A stretch of 64,000 nt of DNA, taken from Clostridium cellulovorans 743B. GTDB taxonomy: Bacteria > Bacillota > Clostridia > Clostridiales > Clostridiaceae. The stretch lies in the NCBI RefSeq assembly GCF_000145275.1, contig NC_014393.1, positions 2,356,001 through 2,420,000 of the forward strand, given 5' to 3'. Of this stretch, positions 17,597 to 26,075 are shown one piece after another. Each line of letters starts with the position of its first letter. The first letter of the stretch is position 1. Made by a program: the position numbers and the translations under genes. Below the pieces are notes generated by a model. The model did no database searches, was not told the origin of the DNA, and worked only from the letters and a program-made list of their open reading frames with translations.

Positions 17597-17775
17597 GTGA
17601 CAACAATAAAATCTTTTAAGTCATTTATTGTTATGGTAGAATCTTTATTAAACTCTGGCATATAGGTTAGCCTCCTATCATTAGATTAGTGGTGTTTTTT
17701 AATGATAGGTTAGCAAATATGCTGGAGTTTTTCTATTTGTAAGTATTGCCAGCGTATTTAACTAGCACAACGGGT
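17592..17775 (-). mobile_element. 5' fragment of an IS982-type element, inverted
   Basis: The reverse complement of 17592-17775 matches the left end of the full element at 35044-35228 almost perfectly; the only difference I see is a run of six versus seven As. It carries the terminal CTAGCACAACGGGT at 17762-17775 and the first ~23 codons of its transposase, starting MPEFNKDSTITIND. The other ~970 bp of the element are missing. Near-identity implies a recent insertion followed by a deletion that also removed the end of the IS200 element. Confidence 0.9.
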
Positions 17776-19151
17776 TAAATTAAATCATCTAAGCCATTAA
17801 CTCTAGTTTGTTCATCTTCGTTAATAGGAATAACTAGGCATTTTTGGCCATCAATAATTTGAGATTTTATTTGTGGTACTTTTTCTGGTTTTACTTGAAC
17901 TATAACATCATAATTAGGAGCATTTTCCTTATCTTCTGAATTTATATCTATAGTTTCGTGTAAAATAGTTTCTAAATCTTCCTTTGTTAAATCAGTTTCG
18001 GAAGTTTCCTCTAAAACTACGTTATCCTCAGTAACTTCTGTAGGCAGGTTGATTGCATTATCTAAAGCAGCTTCTTGTCTAACTTGTTGAAGTTTTGTTT
18101 CAAGTATTTCTACTTGTTTTAGAAGGTTTTCTTCTTTTCTTCTTTGCTCATTTACTTTAAGTGCCTTTGCATCAATTAAGTTTTCTGCTAAAGGAAGATC
18201 ATCACCGAAGTTTTCTACATAAGACTTTTCAATTTTAGCAGTAATTTCTTCAGGAACTCCGCTTTCTGTTAAAAGATTTTGTATATCTTTCTTTGTTAAG
18301 GTTATAGGATCAGAATCTGTATCATCATATATAGCGTTATATTCTTCTATCATAGCACTTAAGTTTTCTTGTACTTCCATAAAGATTTTATCAGCTTTCT
18401 TTTCATCAGCACTAAAGGAATCTTTAATGATTGCTTGAAAAGTTTCTTTCTGTATAGTAACAGTTTGTCTCGAATAGCAACCTAAAGCACTTTCCATTAA
18501 TTCAGGATGTGTATCCTTTGGATTCTTTGTGTAATACATGATGGCGTTAACATCCGAGCCACGATCAATAAAAGCAGGAAATATAAAGCCATTAGCTGGG
18601 GCATCAACTACCCAATCTCTGATACGTGCTTTTATCGTATTTTCTTCTTCAAAATATCTAAGACCAGGCTCTGAAAGTGAAACAGGACATATTGCACATA
18701 ATAAATATTCATATACTTCTTCAGATTCATCTAGCTTTGCATTATCAGTGGTTTTAGTAATAACATCATAAGCATCGTGAAAGACAAGTATTAAAAAGTT
18801 ACCGGTATAATCATAATTATCTATAATAGATTGATAAAAATCATCTAGGAGAGCATCGTCTTTCAATTTGCTGTTTTTAAGCTGCATAAGAGAAATTTGT
18901 ATTTCATTTACATGATCTTCATTTGTTGGAAAGTTAAGCTCTAGAATATTATTTCCAATAGTTCCAGACATAACTTTTTTAGCAATCTCTAAGTATTTAA
19001 AGAATTCATCTTCTTCTAGGTTCAGAAAAGATTCTCTAAATTTTAAAATACTATGTTTCTCTCCATTAACATAGCAGCCACACATTTTGGTGAAGGTGCA
19101 ATGATTTTTTTTCAAGCGTTTTTTTAATTCAAGTATATCTTTTTTTCTCAT
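17775..19151 (-). CDS. DUF4317 family protein
   Basis: 458 residues from ATG 19151, selected because GAGGGG lies 7 nt upstream; a TTG 15 bp earlier is less likely. The N-terminus (MRKKDILELKKRLKKNHCTF, then KMCGCYV) is the family signature. The C-terminal third has a coiled-coil-like stretch (EENLLKQVEILETKLQQVRQ) and an acidic region. Function unknown; the family is widespread in clostridia. The stop codon TAA uses the first base of the adjoining IS982 fragment, so the native C-terminus may have been slightly different. Confidence 0.75.
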   Translation of the reverse strand: MRKKDILELKKRLKKNHCTFTKMCGCYVNGEKHSILKFRESFLNLEEDEFFKYLEIAKKVMSGTIGNNILELNFPTNEDHVNEIQISLMQLKNSKLKDDALLDDFYQSIIDNYDYTGNFLILVFHDAYDVITKTTDNAKLDESEEVYEYLLCAICPVSLSEPGLRYFEEENTIKARIRDWVVDAPANGFIFPAFIDRGSDVNAIMYYTKNPKDTHPELMESALGCYSRQTVTIQKETFQAIIKDSFSADEKKADKIFMEVQENLSAMIEEYNAIYDDTDSDPITLTKKDIQNLLTESGVPEEITAKIEKSYVENFGDDLPLAENLIDAKALKVNEQRRKEENLLKQVEILETKLQQVRQEAALDNAINLPTEVTEDNVVLEETSETDLTKEDLETILHETIDINSEDKENAPNYDVIVQVKPEKVPQIKSQIIDGQKCLVIPINEDEQTRVNGLDDLI

Positions 19152-19246
19152 ATATAAACCCCTCAATCTAGTAGTTTCTACTTTTAGGCATCAAATTAAT
19201 ATTTTATCATTATTAAGTATAGTGTTTTTTTTATATAAGTTCAATT

Positions 19247-19276
19247 TTGAAACTTATATAAAAATTACGTTATAAT
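19247..19276 (+). promoter_or_regulatory. Promoter for a long leader before the DUF89 gene
   Basis: TTGAAA at 19247-19252 and TATAAT at 19271-19276, spacer 18 bp. Initiation near 19283 would give a leader of about 300 nt. The gap 19152-19579 contains no gene. Confidence 0.55.
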
Positions 19277-19283
19277 ATATATG

Positions 19284-19429
19284 TTACAATAAAAAGCAGG
19301 GTATATTGATTTATCACTGGATTCTTAGAGTTGAAAGGTAGGTTCAATAATGTTTCTATATATACCTTTTGTGAAATCAACATGAATTTTTAATGGGAAG
19401 CTATATATATTGTAATAAAGTTGATTCAC
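19284..19429 (+). ncRNA. Candidate structured leader with alternative pairings
   Basis: TTACAATA (19284-19291) can close with TATTGTAA (19408-19415). Inside, GGTATAT pairs with ATATACC (19360-19366) and TTGAA with TTCAA (19331-19347). GTGAAATCAA (19371-19380) is complementary to both TTGATTTATCAC upstream (19306-19317) and TTGATTCAC downstream (19421-19429), so two mutually exclusive folds exist. No known riboswitch class was recognised. Confidence 0.4.
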
Positions 19430-19579
19430 AATTTATTAAGCTTTGTGGCTATAGAATAGAACTTTAAATGTAGTTTCATTATTAAAACTTATATATTAAG
19501 AGAATAAGATTATCAAAAAATAGGTGGATAAAGTTGTATTGAAAAACAATAGAATAAAGATATATTAAGGAGAAATTAT

Positions 19580-20440
19580 ATGAAAATATCACGCCAATGC
19601 ATTCAGTGTCTTGCTAGACAAGCAGTGGAGATATCAGAAGAAGCTACAAGCGATATAACGATGCAAGAGGAAATAATAAAAAGGTCTTTGAAAGAATTAG
19701 GAACTATGGATTTCAATGAAACAGCTCCTGAAATAGCTTATAGAATGCATCAACATGCCAAAAGTATTACTAATATTGATGATCCATACAAAAGATTGAA
19801 AGAAGAGTATAATGAAATTGCTAAAAGGATTTATGACAAAATTATAGATGAAAGATGGCTAGATAAGGCAGAAGATCCCTTTGATATGGCTTGTAGATTA
19901 GCTATTGCGGGGAATATTATAGATTTTTCAGTTGGACTAAATCTAGATCAAGCTGAGGTTGTTAAGTCTGTTGAGGAAAGTATCAAACATGAAATTTTTG
20001 GTGTTGGAGCAAATGCTCTAAAAGAAGCAGTAAAAAAGGCGAAGAATATTATGTATATAGCTGACAATGCCGGTGAAATAATATTTGATAAATTTCTTCT
20101 AGAGAATCTTCCATTGAGTAAAGTTACTTATGTGGTAAAGGGAGGCCCAATAGTCAATGATGCAACTATAGATGACGCAATAAGTACAGGTATCGTAGAT
20201 TTAGTAAGAGTCATTGACAATGGTCATTCAGCCCAAGGAACCATACTAAAGGACTGCTCAAGTGAATTTATAAGGGAATTCGAAAAAGCAGATCTTATCA
20301 TAAGTAAGGGACAAGCTAATTTTGAAACCTTAAGTTGGATCAAGGATAAGACTATATTTTATTTATTGAGAGCAAAGTGTAGTTCAGTTGCTTCTGTTAT
20401 TGGGTGCAAACAGATGGATTATGTACTTAATAGGAACTAG
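19580..20440 (+). CDS. DUF89 damage-control phosphatase family protein
   Basis: 286 residues. The N-terminal helical part starts MKISRQCIQCLARQAVEI with paired cysteines. The metal-binding phosphatase core shows YIADNAGEIIFD, VVKGGPIVNDATIDDA, a further Asp in RVIDNGHS and SKGQANFETL. Family members of the ARMT1/DUF89 type hydrolyse harmful or damaged sugar and cofactor phosphates with Mn or Co. The exact substrate cannot be inferred. It follows an unusually long leader and is monocistronic with a hairpin after it. Confidence 0.85.
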   Translation: MKISRQCIQCLARQAVEISEEATSDITMQEEIIKRSLKELGTMDFNETAPEIAYRMHQHAKSITNIDDPYKRLKEEYNEIAKRIYDKIIDERWLDKAEDPFDMACRLAIAGNIIDFSVGLNLDQAEVVKSVEESIKHEIFGVGANALKEAVKKAKNIMYIADNAGEIIFDKFLLENLPLSKVTYVVKGGPIVNDATIDDAISTGIVDLVRVIDNGHSAQGTILKDCSSEFIREFEKADLIISKGQANFETLSWIKDKTIFYLLRAKCSSVASVIGCKQMDYVLNRN

Positions 20441-20441
20441 C

Positions 20442-20499
20442 AAAGATTATTAATCTAATGGTACTAGATACAGTACATTTTTAATTAAGAATAATCTTT
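20442..20499 (+). terminator. Hairpin after the DUF89 gene
   Basis: AAAGATTATT pairs with AATAATCTTT and encloses a GTACT/AGTAC hairpin. A short T tail follows a few bases later. Confidence 0.55.
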
Positions 20500-20717
20500 G
20501 AGGTTTTCCAAATTATATTCAGCTGTTATTATTTTTGAAATTAATCAGTTATGATACAATTTTCTTTAGATCAATTAGTAATAGTGATAAGTTTTAGTTG
20601 ATATTAGTTATTAAAAAATTCATCTAATGGATATAATAGTATCAAAGAAATCCAAGGATTTTAAATAAAGAAAAATAAGATACAAAACATATGATTCTGG
20701 GGAAGGAATAACAAACT

Positions 20718-21752
20718 TTGATAAAAGATAATTTGAATTTGAGTAAGCTTATAGATTTAGAAAAATGGATCAACTTACAAGATTCTCTTTCAGTAGTTAC
20801 AAAGGTTGCGATAATCGTTGTTGATTATAAAGGAAATCCTGTTACAAAACATAGTGGATGTAATATGTTTTGTAGGGCAGTGAGAGATAATCTAGAGCTT
20901 GCGAATTATTGTCAAAAGTGTGATTCAAGAGGTGGACTTGAGGCAGTGCGTTTAAATGAGCCATATATATATTTGTGTCATTTTAATATTATAGATATAG
21001 CTATTCCGATAATCATTGATGGTAAATATATTGGAGCTGTTATGGCAGGTCAAGTGAAATTATCTGACGCTAATATTGCAGAGGGATTAGAGCAAATAGT
21101 AATGCCATCACAAAATCTAGCGGCAAAAAAATCTATAGATGCTTTAAAAAAGTATTATGATGAATTACCAGTTTTATCTTATGAGGAAGTAAAAAACATT
21201 GCAAATATGTTATTTTCCTTGTGCAACTATTTAGTAGAAGAAGCCTTAGAGAAGAATTTAATTTCAGATATGTATAAAAGCACTGTAAAAAATCACTCAG
21301 AGCTAGATTCAACTATTTTAGCGGGTTACACTGCAAAAAATATTGAACATGCCAAAAGGGAAATGTCAAATGCTATATTGAACGCTTATATTGAAGAAAA
21401 AGATTTAACTAATGAAGACGCTATTGTAGTAAATAAAACTTTGAAACCAGCCATAGAATATATTTATAAGCATAAAAGTGAAAATGTTAAACTTGAAGAA
21501 ATGTCTAAGCTTTGTCATATTAGCCCAAGCTATTTTAGTAGGTTATTTACAAAGGAGACTGGAGAAAACTTTTCAGCATATGTATCTAAATTAAAAATTC
21601 AATGGGCAAAGCATTTATTAGAGGAAACTGATATGCATATTAATGAAATCAGTGATGAACTTGGTTTTAGCGAAGCAGGATATTTTATAAAGATATTTAA
21701 AAAGTATGAAGGGGTAACGCCATTCCTTTATAGGAAATATTGTAAACAGTAA
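20718..21752 (+). CDS. PocR-domain AraC-family regulator of glycerol or diol use
   Basis: 344 residues. The N-terminal PocR ligand-binding domain has the cysteine set CNMFCRAV, YCQKCDSRGG and LCHFN. The C-terminal ~100 residues form the double helix-turn-helix of the AraC family (KLEEMSKLCHISPSYFSRLF, then HINEISDELGFSEAGYFIKI). In enterobacteria PocR activates propanediol and glycerol genes. Here the next genes are glycerol dehydrogenase and dihydroxyacetone kinase, so the ligand is probably glycerol or a diol. Starts at TTG 20718 behind GGGGAAGG. Confidence 0.85.
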   Translation: MIKDNLNLSKLIDLEKWINLQDSLSVVTKVAIIVVDYKGNPVTKHSGCNMFCRAVRDNLELANYCQKCDSRGGLEAVRLNEPYIYLCHFNIIDIAIPIIIDGKYIGAVMAGQVKLSDANIAEGLEQIVMPSQNLAAKKSIDALKKYYDELPVLSYEEVKNIANMLFSLCNYLVEEALEKNLISDMYKSTVKNHSELDSTILAGYTAKNIEHAKREMSNAILNAYIEEKDLTNEDAIVVNKTLKPAIEYIYKHKSENVKLEEMSKLCHISPSYFSRLFTKETGENFSAYVSKLKIQWAKHLLEETDMHINEISDELGFSEAGYFIKIFKKYEGVTPFLYRKYCKQ

Positions 21753-21760
21753 TAATGTGT

Positions 21761-21810
21761 AAGAGGTTGTTTAAAGATGAGATAGACATTTTTAAATAAC
21801 CTCTTTTTTA
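21761..21810 (+). terminator. Terminator after the PocR-type regulator
   Basis: AAGAGGTTGTTTAAA pairs with TTTAAATAACCTCTT with one mismatch, followed by a T-run. The regulator is therefore transcribed apart from gldA-dhaK. Confidence 0.85.
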
Positions 21811-21882
21811 GTTGTTTAAGAGTACTTAGTTAACATTTAGCAAAGAATAAAAGTACAATAATTGATTCTAATGACAAGAAAA

Positions 21883-21899
21883 TACGATTTTAAATCGTA
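21883..21899. promoter_or_regulatory. Palindromic operator candidate upstream of gldA
   Basis: TACGATTT and AAATCGTA flank a single central T. It lies about 100 bp before the gldA start, a position suited to a regulator such as the neighbouring PocR-type protein; unproven. Confidence 0.4.
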
Positions 21900-21931
21900 A
21901 TTTTGTGTCATATTTCTTCAATGCATTTCTA

Positions 21932-21947
21932 TGTAAACGTTGTTACA
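21932..21947. promoter_or_regulatory. Candidate CcpA cre site upstream of gldA
   Basis: TGTAAACGTTGTTACA matches the B. subtilis cre pattern TGWAANCGNTNWCA at all but one position over its first 14 bases, and its TGTAA/TTACA ends are complementary. It would impose sugar repression on glycerol use. Confidence 0.5.
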
Positions 21948-21997
21948 ATGAATCTATGTTAATAATTAATAAGATTAATCATGGAGGCTAGATTATT

Positions 21998-23134
21998 ATG
22001 AGAAAAGCATTTATTTGCCCATCTAAATATGTACAAGGTGAAGATGAAATTTTAAATTTAGGTTATTTTGTTAAAAGTTTTGGAGAATCAGCTCTATTAA
22101 TAGCACATAAAGATGACGTCGCACGTGTTAAGGATAAATTAGATAAAACTAGTGAAAAGTTTGGAATTACTTTTGTGGAAAGTTCTTTCCAAGGAGAATG
22201 TTCTAGACAAGAGGTAGCAAGATTAAAGCAAGTTGCAAAGGAAAACAAATGTGCTTGCACAATTGGTCTTGGTGGTGGTAAGGCAATTGATACAGCTAAA
22301 TGTGTTGCAGAAGGGGAAGCGTTGATTATAGTTCCAACTATAGCTGCTACAGATGCACCTACAAGTCATTCAGCAGTAATGTACACACCAGAGGGAGCTT
22401 TTGATGACTATGCTTACTTTAAACAAAATCCAAGTGTGGTTTTAATAGATACTACAGTAATTGCAAAGGCACCAACTCGCTTTTTAGTTTCAGGAATGGG
22501 AGATGCATTGTCAACATATTTTGAAGCAAGAGCAACTTCAAATTCATATTCCAATGTAAATGCAGGTCTACCTTGTGGATATAGAGAAGGAGTATGTGGT
22601 GAGGCAAAAGGAACTAATACAGCTTTAGTTCTTGCAAAGTTATGTTATGAAACACTTCTTAGAGATGGATCAAAAGCAAAAGCTGCTTCAGACTGCAATT
22701 TAGTTACACAATCTTTAGAAAATATTATTGAAGCAAACATCCTTTTATCAGGTCTTGGCTTTGAAAGTGGTGGTTTGGCTGGAGCTCATGCAGTTCACGA
22801 TGGATTAACTATATTAGAGGGAACTCACAAATACTTCCATGGTGAAAAGGTTGCCTTTGGTACTATTGCCCAATTAGTATTAGAAAATTCACCTACTGAG
22901 GAATTAAAGCAAGTATTAGATTTTTGCTTAGAAGTTGGTCTACCAGTTTGTTTATCAGATATTGGAGTTGACAGCATAACAGAGACTGAACTTATGGAAG
23001 TTGCTAAAAAAGCATGTATCAAAGAAGAATCAATCCATTCTATGCCATTCCCAATAACTATAGAAGCTGTAGCAGCCGCGATTATAACAGCAGATAGAAT
23101 AGGTAAGGAATACAAGGCAAAAAGAGGAGTGTAA
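21998..23134 (+). CDS. gldA: Glycerol dehydrogenase, NAD-dependent
   Basis: 378 residues, family III metal-dependent alcohol dehydrogenase. Cofactor loop GLGGGKAIDTAKCVA. The zinc ligands are the Asp in GMGDALSTYFEARA and the two histidines in AGAHAVHDGLT and KYFHGEKVAFGT. It oxidises glycerol to dihydroxyacetone, which the next gene phosphorylates, 3 bp downstream. RBS GGAGGC. Likely induced by the PocR-type regulator and catabolite-repressed through the site at 21932. Confidence 0.95.
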   Translation: MRKAFICPSKYVQGEDEILNLGYFVKSFGESALLIAHKDDVARVKDKLDKTSEKFGITFVESSFQGECSRQEVARLKQVAKENKCACTIGLGGGKAIDTAKCVAEGEALIIVPTIAATDAPTSHSAVMYTPEGAFDDYAYFKQNPSVVLIDTTVIAKAPTRFLVSGMGDALSTYFEARATSNSYSNVNAGLPCGYREGVCGEAKGTNTALVLAKLCYETLLRDGSKAKAASDCNLVTQSLENIIEANILLSGLGFESGGLAGAHAVHDGLTILEGTHKYFHGEKVAFGTIAQLVLENSPTEELKQVLDFCLEVGLPVCLSDIGVDSITETELMEVAKKACIKEESIHSMPFPITIEAVAAAIITADRIGKEYKAKRGV

Positions 23135-23137
23135 CTA

Positions 23138-24898
23138 ATGAAAAAGATAATAAATAGACCAGAAACTTTAGTAATGGAGATGTGCAATGGAATAGCTATG
23201 GCTCATCCAGAATTAGAGTTTGTAAAAAAATATAAAGTAATGAAAAAGAAAAAAATAAATCCTAAGAAAGTTAGCTTGATAAGTGGTGGTGGAAGTGGTC
23301 ACGAACCAGCTCATGCAGGATTTATTGGAAAAGGAATGTTAGATGCAGCAGTATGTGGAGATGTATTTGCATCACCATCACAAATCCAAGTGTATCAAGC
23401 TATAAAAGCAACAGCTAGTGAAAAAGGAACGCTACTAATTATAAAAAATTATAGTGGTGATATGATGAACTTTAAAAATGCAGCTTATTTAGCAAGCGAA
23501 GATGGAATTAAAGTTGATTATGTTAAAGTAGATGATGATATTGCAGTTGAAGATAGTTTATATACTGTAGGACGTCGTGGAGTTGCTGGAACTGTCTTAG
23601 TTCATAAGATAGCAGGAGCTGCAGCGGAATTAGGTTTATCTTTAGAAGAGGTTAAGACTGTTGCTGAAAAAGCTATTTTAAATGTTAGAAGTTTAGGTTT
23701 TGCTTTTTCATCATGTACGGTACCAGCTAAAGGGACTCCAACTTTCCAATTAGCAGAGGATGAAATGGAATTTGGTATTGGCATCCATGGAGAGCCTGGA
23801 ATTAAGAGAGAAAAAATAGCTACAGCAGATCAATTGGCTAAAAGAATTGTAGAAGCTATTTTAAAGGATATGAAAATTGATAGTAATAGCAATGAGGAGA
23901 TTGCATTATTAATCAATGGATTTGGAGGAACTCCATTACAAGAGTTATACTTATTCAATAACTCTGTTACTGCAGAGTTAGCAAAAAGAAATATCAAGAT
24001 ATGTAGAATCTTTGTAGGAAATTATATGACAAGTATAGATATGGAAGGTGCTTCTGTATCGATAATGAAGTTAGATAGTCAGCTTAAGGAATTATTATCA
24101 GCAGAAAGTGATGCCCCAGCATTTAAAGTGTCAGGTCCAGTTGAAGTTGTGGAATTTGTAAGCTTAGATACTTTAGATGATGTAGAAAAGTCGATATCCT
24201 TTAAGGTAGAAACTTCCGAAAGTTTTGCTAGTATCGATAATGAAAAATTAACCTTAGATAATATGATTTATATTGTGGATAAGATGAGTGAAGTTATTAT
24301 CGAAAATGAAGTACCATTTTGTGAATTAGATTCTCATGCTGGAGACGGAGATTTTGGTATGAGTGTAGCCAAAGGATTTAAGCAATTAAAGAGAGAATGG
24401 AAGCAGATTCTTACAGAAAACTCTAAGAGTATAGGAGAGTTTTTAAATGCATGTTCATTAGTAATAATGGAACACTGTGGAGGTGCATCTGGACCAATAT
24501 GGGGATCAGCTTTTAGAACAGCAGGAAAGCAAGTAGAAACAAAGCCTGAGTTAACACTTTTAGAATTTGCTGAAATGATGCAAGCAGCAGTAAGAGGAAT
24601 CCAAGCTACAGGAGAAAGATCTTTTGGAAGGGGCGCTGTAGTTGGAGATAAAACATTAATAGATGCTTTAGTACCTTGTGCTGATACTTTATCAACTTGC
24701 GCAAAAGAAAATCTTAACTTTAAAGAAGCTTTTGCAAAGGGAGCTAAGGCTGCTGTTGAAGGAGCTAAGAAAACCGAAGAAATCGTAGCTCGTATGGGAC
24801 GTGCAGGAACTGTTGGAGATAGAAGTCTTGGATACCCAGATGCAGGCGCCTATGGATTAGGTGTGATTTTTACAGAAATTTTAAATGCGATAAAGTAG
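23138..24898 (+). CDS. dhaK: ATP-dependent dihydroxyacetone kinase
   Basis: 586 residues, the one-chain ATP type with DhaK (1 to ~330) and DhaL (~365-586) fused. DhaK has GGGSGHEPAHAGFIGKGM and GIGIHGEPG, the latter with the histidine that binds dihydroxyacetone covalently. DhaL has DSHAGDGDFGMSVAKG, GGASGPIWGSAFRTAG, and the nucleotide lid GRAGTVGDRSLGYPDAGA. It converts dihydroxyacetone to DHAP for glycolysis. No PTS-type DhaM is nearby, consistent with the ATP enzyme. Same operon as gldA. Confidence 0.95.
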   Translation: MKKIINRPETLVMEMCNGIAMAHPELEFVKKYKVMKKKKINPKKVSLISGGGSGHEPAHAGFIGKGMLDAAVCGDVFASPSQIQVYQAIKATASEKGTLLIIKNYSGDMMNFKNAAYLASEDGIKVDYVKVDDDIAVEDSLYTVGRRGVAGTVLVHKIAGAAAELGLSLEEVKTVAEKAILNVRSLGFAFSSCTVPAKGTPTFQLAEDEMEFGIGIHGEPGIKREKIATADQLAKRIVEAILKDMKIDSNSNEEIALLINGFGGTPLQELYLFNNSVTAELAKRNIKICRIFVGNYMTSIDMEGASVSIMKLDSQLKELLSAESDAPAFKVSGPVEVVEFVSLDTLDDVEKSISFKVETSESFASIDNEKLTLDNMIYIVDKMSEVIIENEVPFCELDSHAGDGDFGMSVAKGFKQLKREWKQILTENSKSIGEFLNACSLVIMEHCGGASGPIWGSAFRTAGKQVETKPELTLLEFAEMMQAAVRGIQATGERSFGRGAVVGDKTLIDALVPCADTLSTCAKENLNFKEAFAKGAKAAVEGAKKTEEIVARMGRAGTVGDRSLGYPDAGAYGLGVIFTEILNAIK

Positions 24899-24923
24899 CT
24901 TTTAATTGAGTATATAGTGTTTT

Positions 24924-24976
24924 AAGAAGCTTATGCGGTAACTTACAGTATTGTTACGGATAAGCTTCTTTCGTTT
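24924..24976. terminator. Terminator after gldA-dhaK
   Basis: AAGAAGCTTAT pairs with ATAAGCTTCTT and an inner GTAAC/GTTAC pairing, with a T-rich tail. It also faces the convergent gene ending at 24997. Confidence 0.8.
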
Positions 24977-24996
24977 TTATTTGTGTATGTATTCAA

Positions 24997-25422
24997 TTAT
25001 AGAGTATATTTTTTAGAATCGTTGCTTTCAAATGATTTTACAACACCGTAGACTAAATTATCTTCTTCAATTCCCTCTAGATGAAGTATATCTATCACTT
25101 CTACAATCATACGATTGCTAGCACCATCAACCAATATAGCAGAATCATTTAGTGTATATTTAACATTTGTAAATTTATCATCATCATCTGAATGAATAAA
25201 GCCTAATGCATCAATAACATTCTGTTGACTTTCATTCAATGCACTGACTCCAATAATATCACCTTTACAAATATTCTTTCCTGTTATACTTTGTGCACCT
25301 AATAACATTAAAATTTTGTCATAATCTGCTTGCATTGACCATGCACATATCATGCCGTACTTTTTTTCATTTTTAATGAAGCTCACGGCATTAGCTCCAT
25401 AGTTAAAAGCACTAAGTTTCAT
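24997..25422 (-). CDS. Flavin-reductase-like FMN-binding split-barrel protein
   Basis: 141 residues. The pattern GMICAWSMQADYDKILMLLG followed by KNICKGDIIGVSAL resembles the start of flavin-reductase-like split barrels that bind FMN. The C-terminal half is short for the family and ends with VYGVVKSFESNDSKKY. The resemblance is by eye only. It could instead be an uncharacterised small protein. The start is ATG 25422 with AAGGAG upstream. Confidence 0.5.
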   Translation of the reverse strand: MKLSAFNYGANAVSFIKNEKKYGMICAWSMQADYDKILMLLGAQSITGKNICKGDIIGVSALNESQQNVIDALGFIHSDDDDKFTNVKYTLNDSAILVDGASNRMIVEVIDILHLEGIEEDNLVYGVVKSFESNDSKKYTL

Positions 25423-25733
25423 TTTGTAACTCCTTAAAATTTTATTATGTTAAGCTATATTAATATCATATTAGATAAGAGGCTTTAGTAGTTATTTGCA
25501 TAATTTCAAAGTAAGTATTTTCTTGATTTTATTATATCAGATTATATTAAAGAATAAACACCGATTCAATATATATTATGAAAGGTTTAAAAATAATCAG
25601 TTAGACCTTAGGACTTAGTGTTTCATATTCATTTCATAAGTGATTTTATTGTTCAAAAATGAAGTTTGCTTTTATAAAATAGAGGATTATATATGAATTT
25701 GTAGAATTATATAATTAAATGGGGGTGGAAATT
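25423..25733. other. Gene-free stretch
   Basis: AT-rich upstream regions of two divergent genes. Only weak promoter-like hexamers are visible; no RNA gene or repeat was recognised. Confidence 0.4.
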
Positions 25734-26006
25734 ATGGAAAATAAGGTTAAAGTAACTGTAAAGGATATGGAAGAAAAAGCTTTAGAAACATTAAAATGTC
25801 CTTTATGCGAAAGCAAAGAATTTTCATGTAATGAAAATATTACTGCTAGATTTCCTATTAACGCAATGTACCAAAGTGTACCAGGGAAAATTTTTGGTGT
25901 GCTAGAATTTATATGTACTGAATGTGGAAATGTTATATCATTAAGTGCAGATTTCTTAGCAGCAAAAGTAGTGGAAAGTAACAACGAAAACTTAAAAAGT
26001 GAGTAG
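25734..26006 (+). CDS. Small zinc-ribbon protein of unknown function
   Basis: 90 residues from ATG 25734, chosen for GGGGGTGG upstream over an ATG 15 bp earlier that overlaps it. Two CxxC pairs, LKCPLCES and FICTECGNV, about 50 residues apart, predict a zinc ribbon with a beta-rich insert (ITARFPINAMYQSVPGKIFG). The family was not recognised. It is monocistronic with a terminator right after. Confidence 0.6.
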   Translation: MENKVKVTVKDMEEKALETLKCPLCESKEFSCNENITARFPINAMYQSVPGKIFGVLEFICTECGNVISLSADFLAAKVVESNNENLKSE

Positions 26007-26046
26007 TCTAATGAATATTTATTAAGTTAACAGAATCAAGCGTAAT

Positions 26047-26075
26047 AAAAGAACTCTAAAGATAGGGTTCTTTTT
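26047..26075 (+). terminator. Terminator after the zinc-ribbon gene
   Basis: GAACTCTA pairs with TAGGGTTC around a 4-nt loop, with As before and Ts after. Confidence 0.75.
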
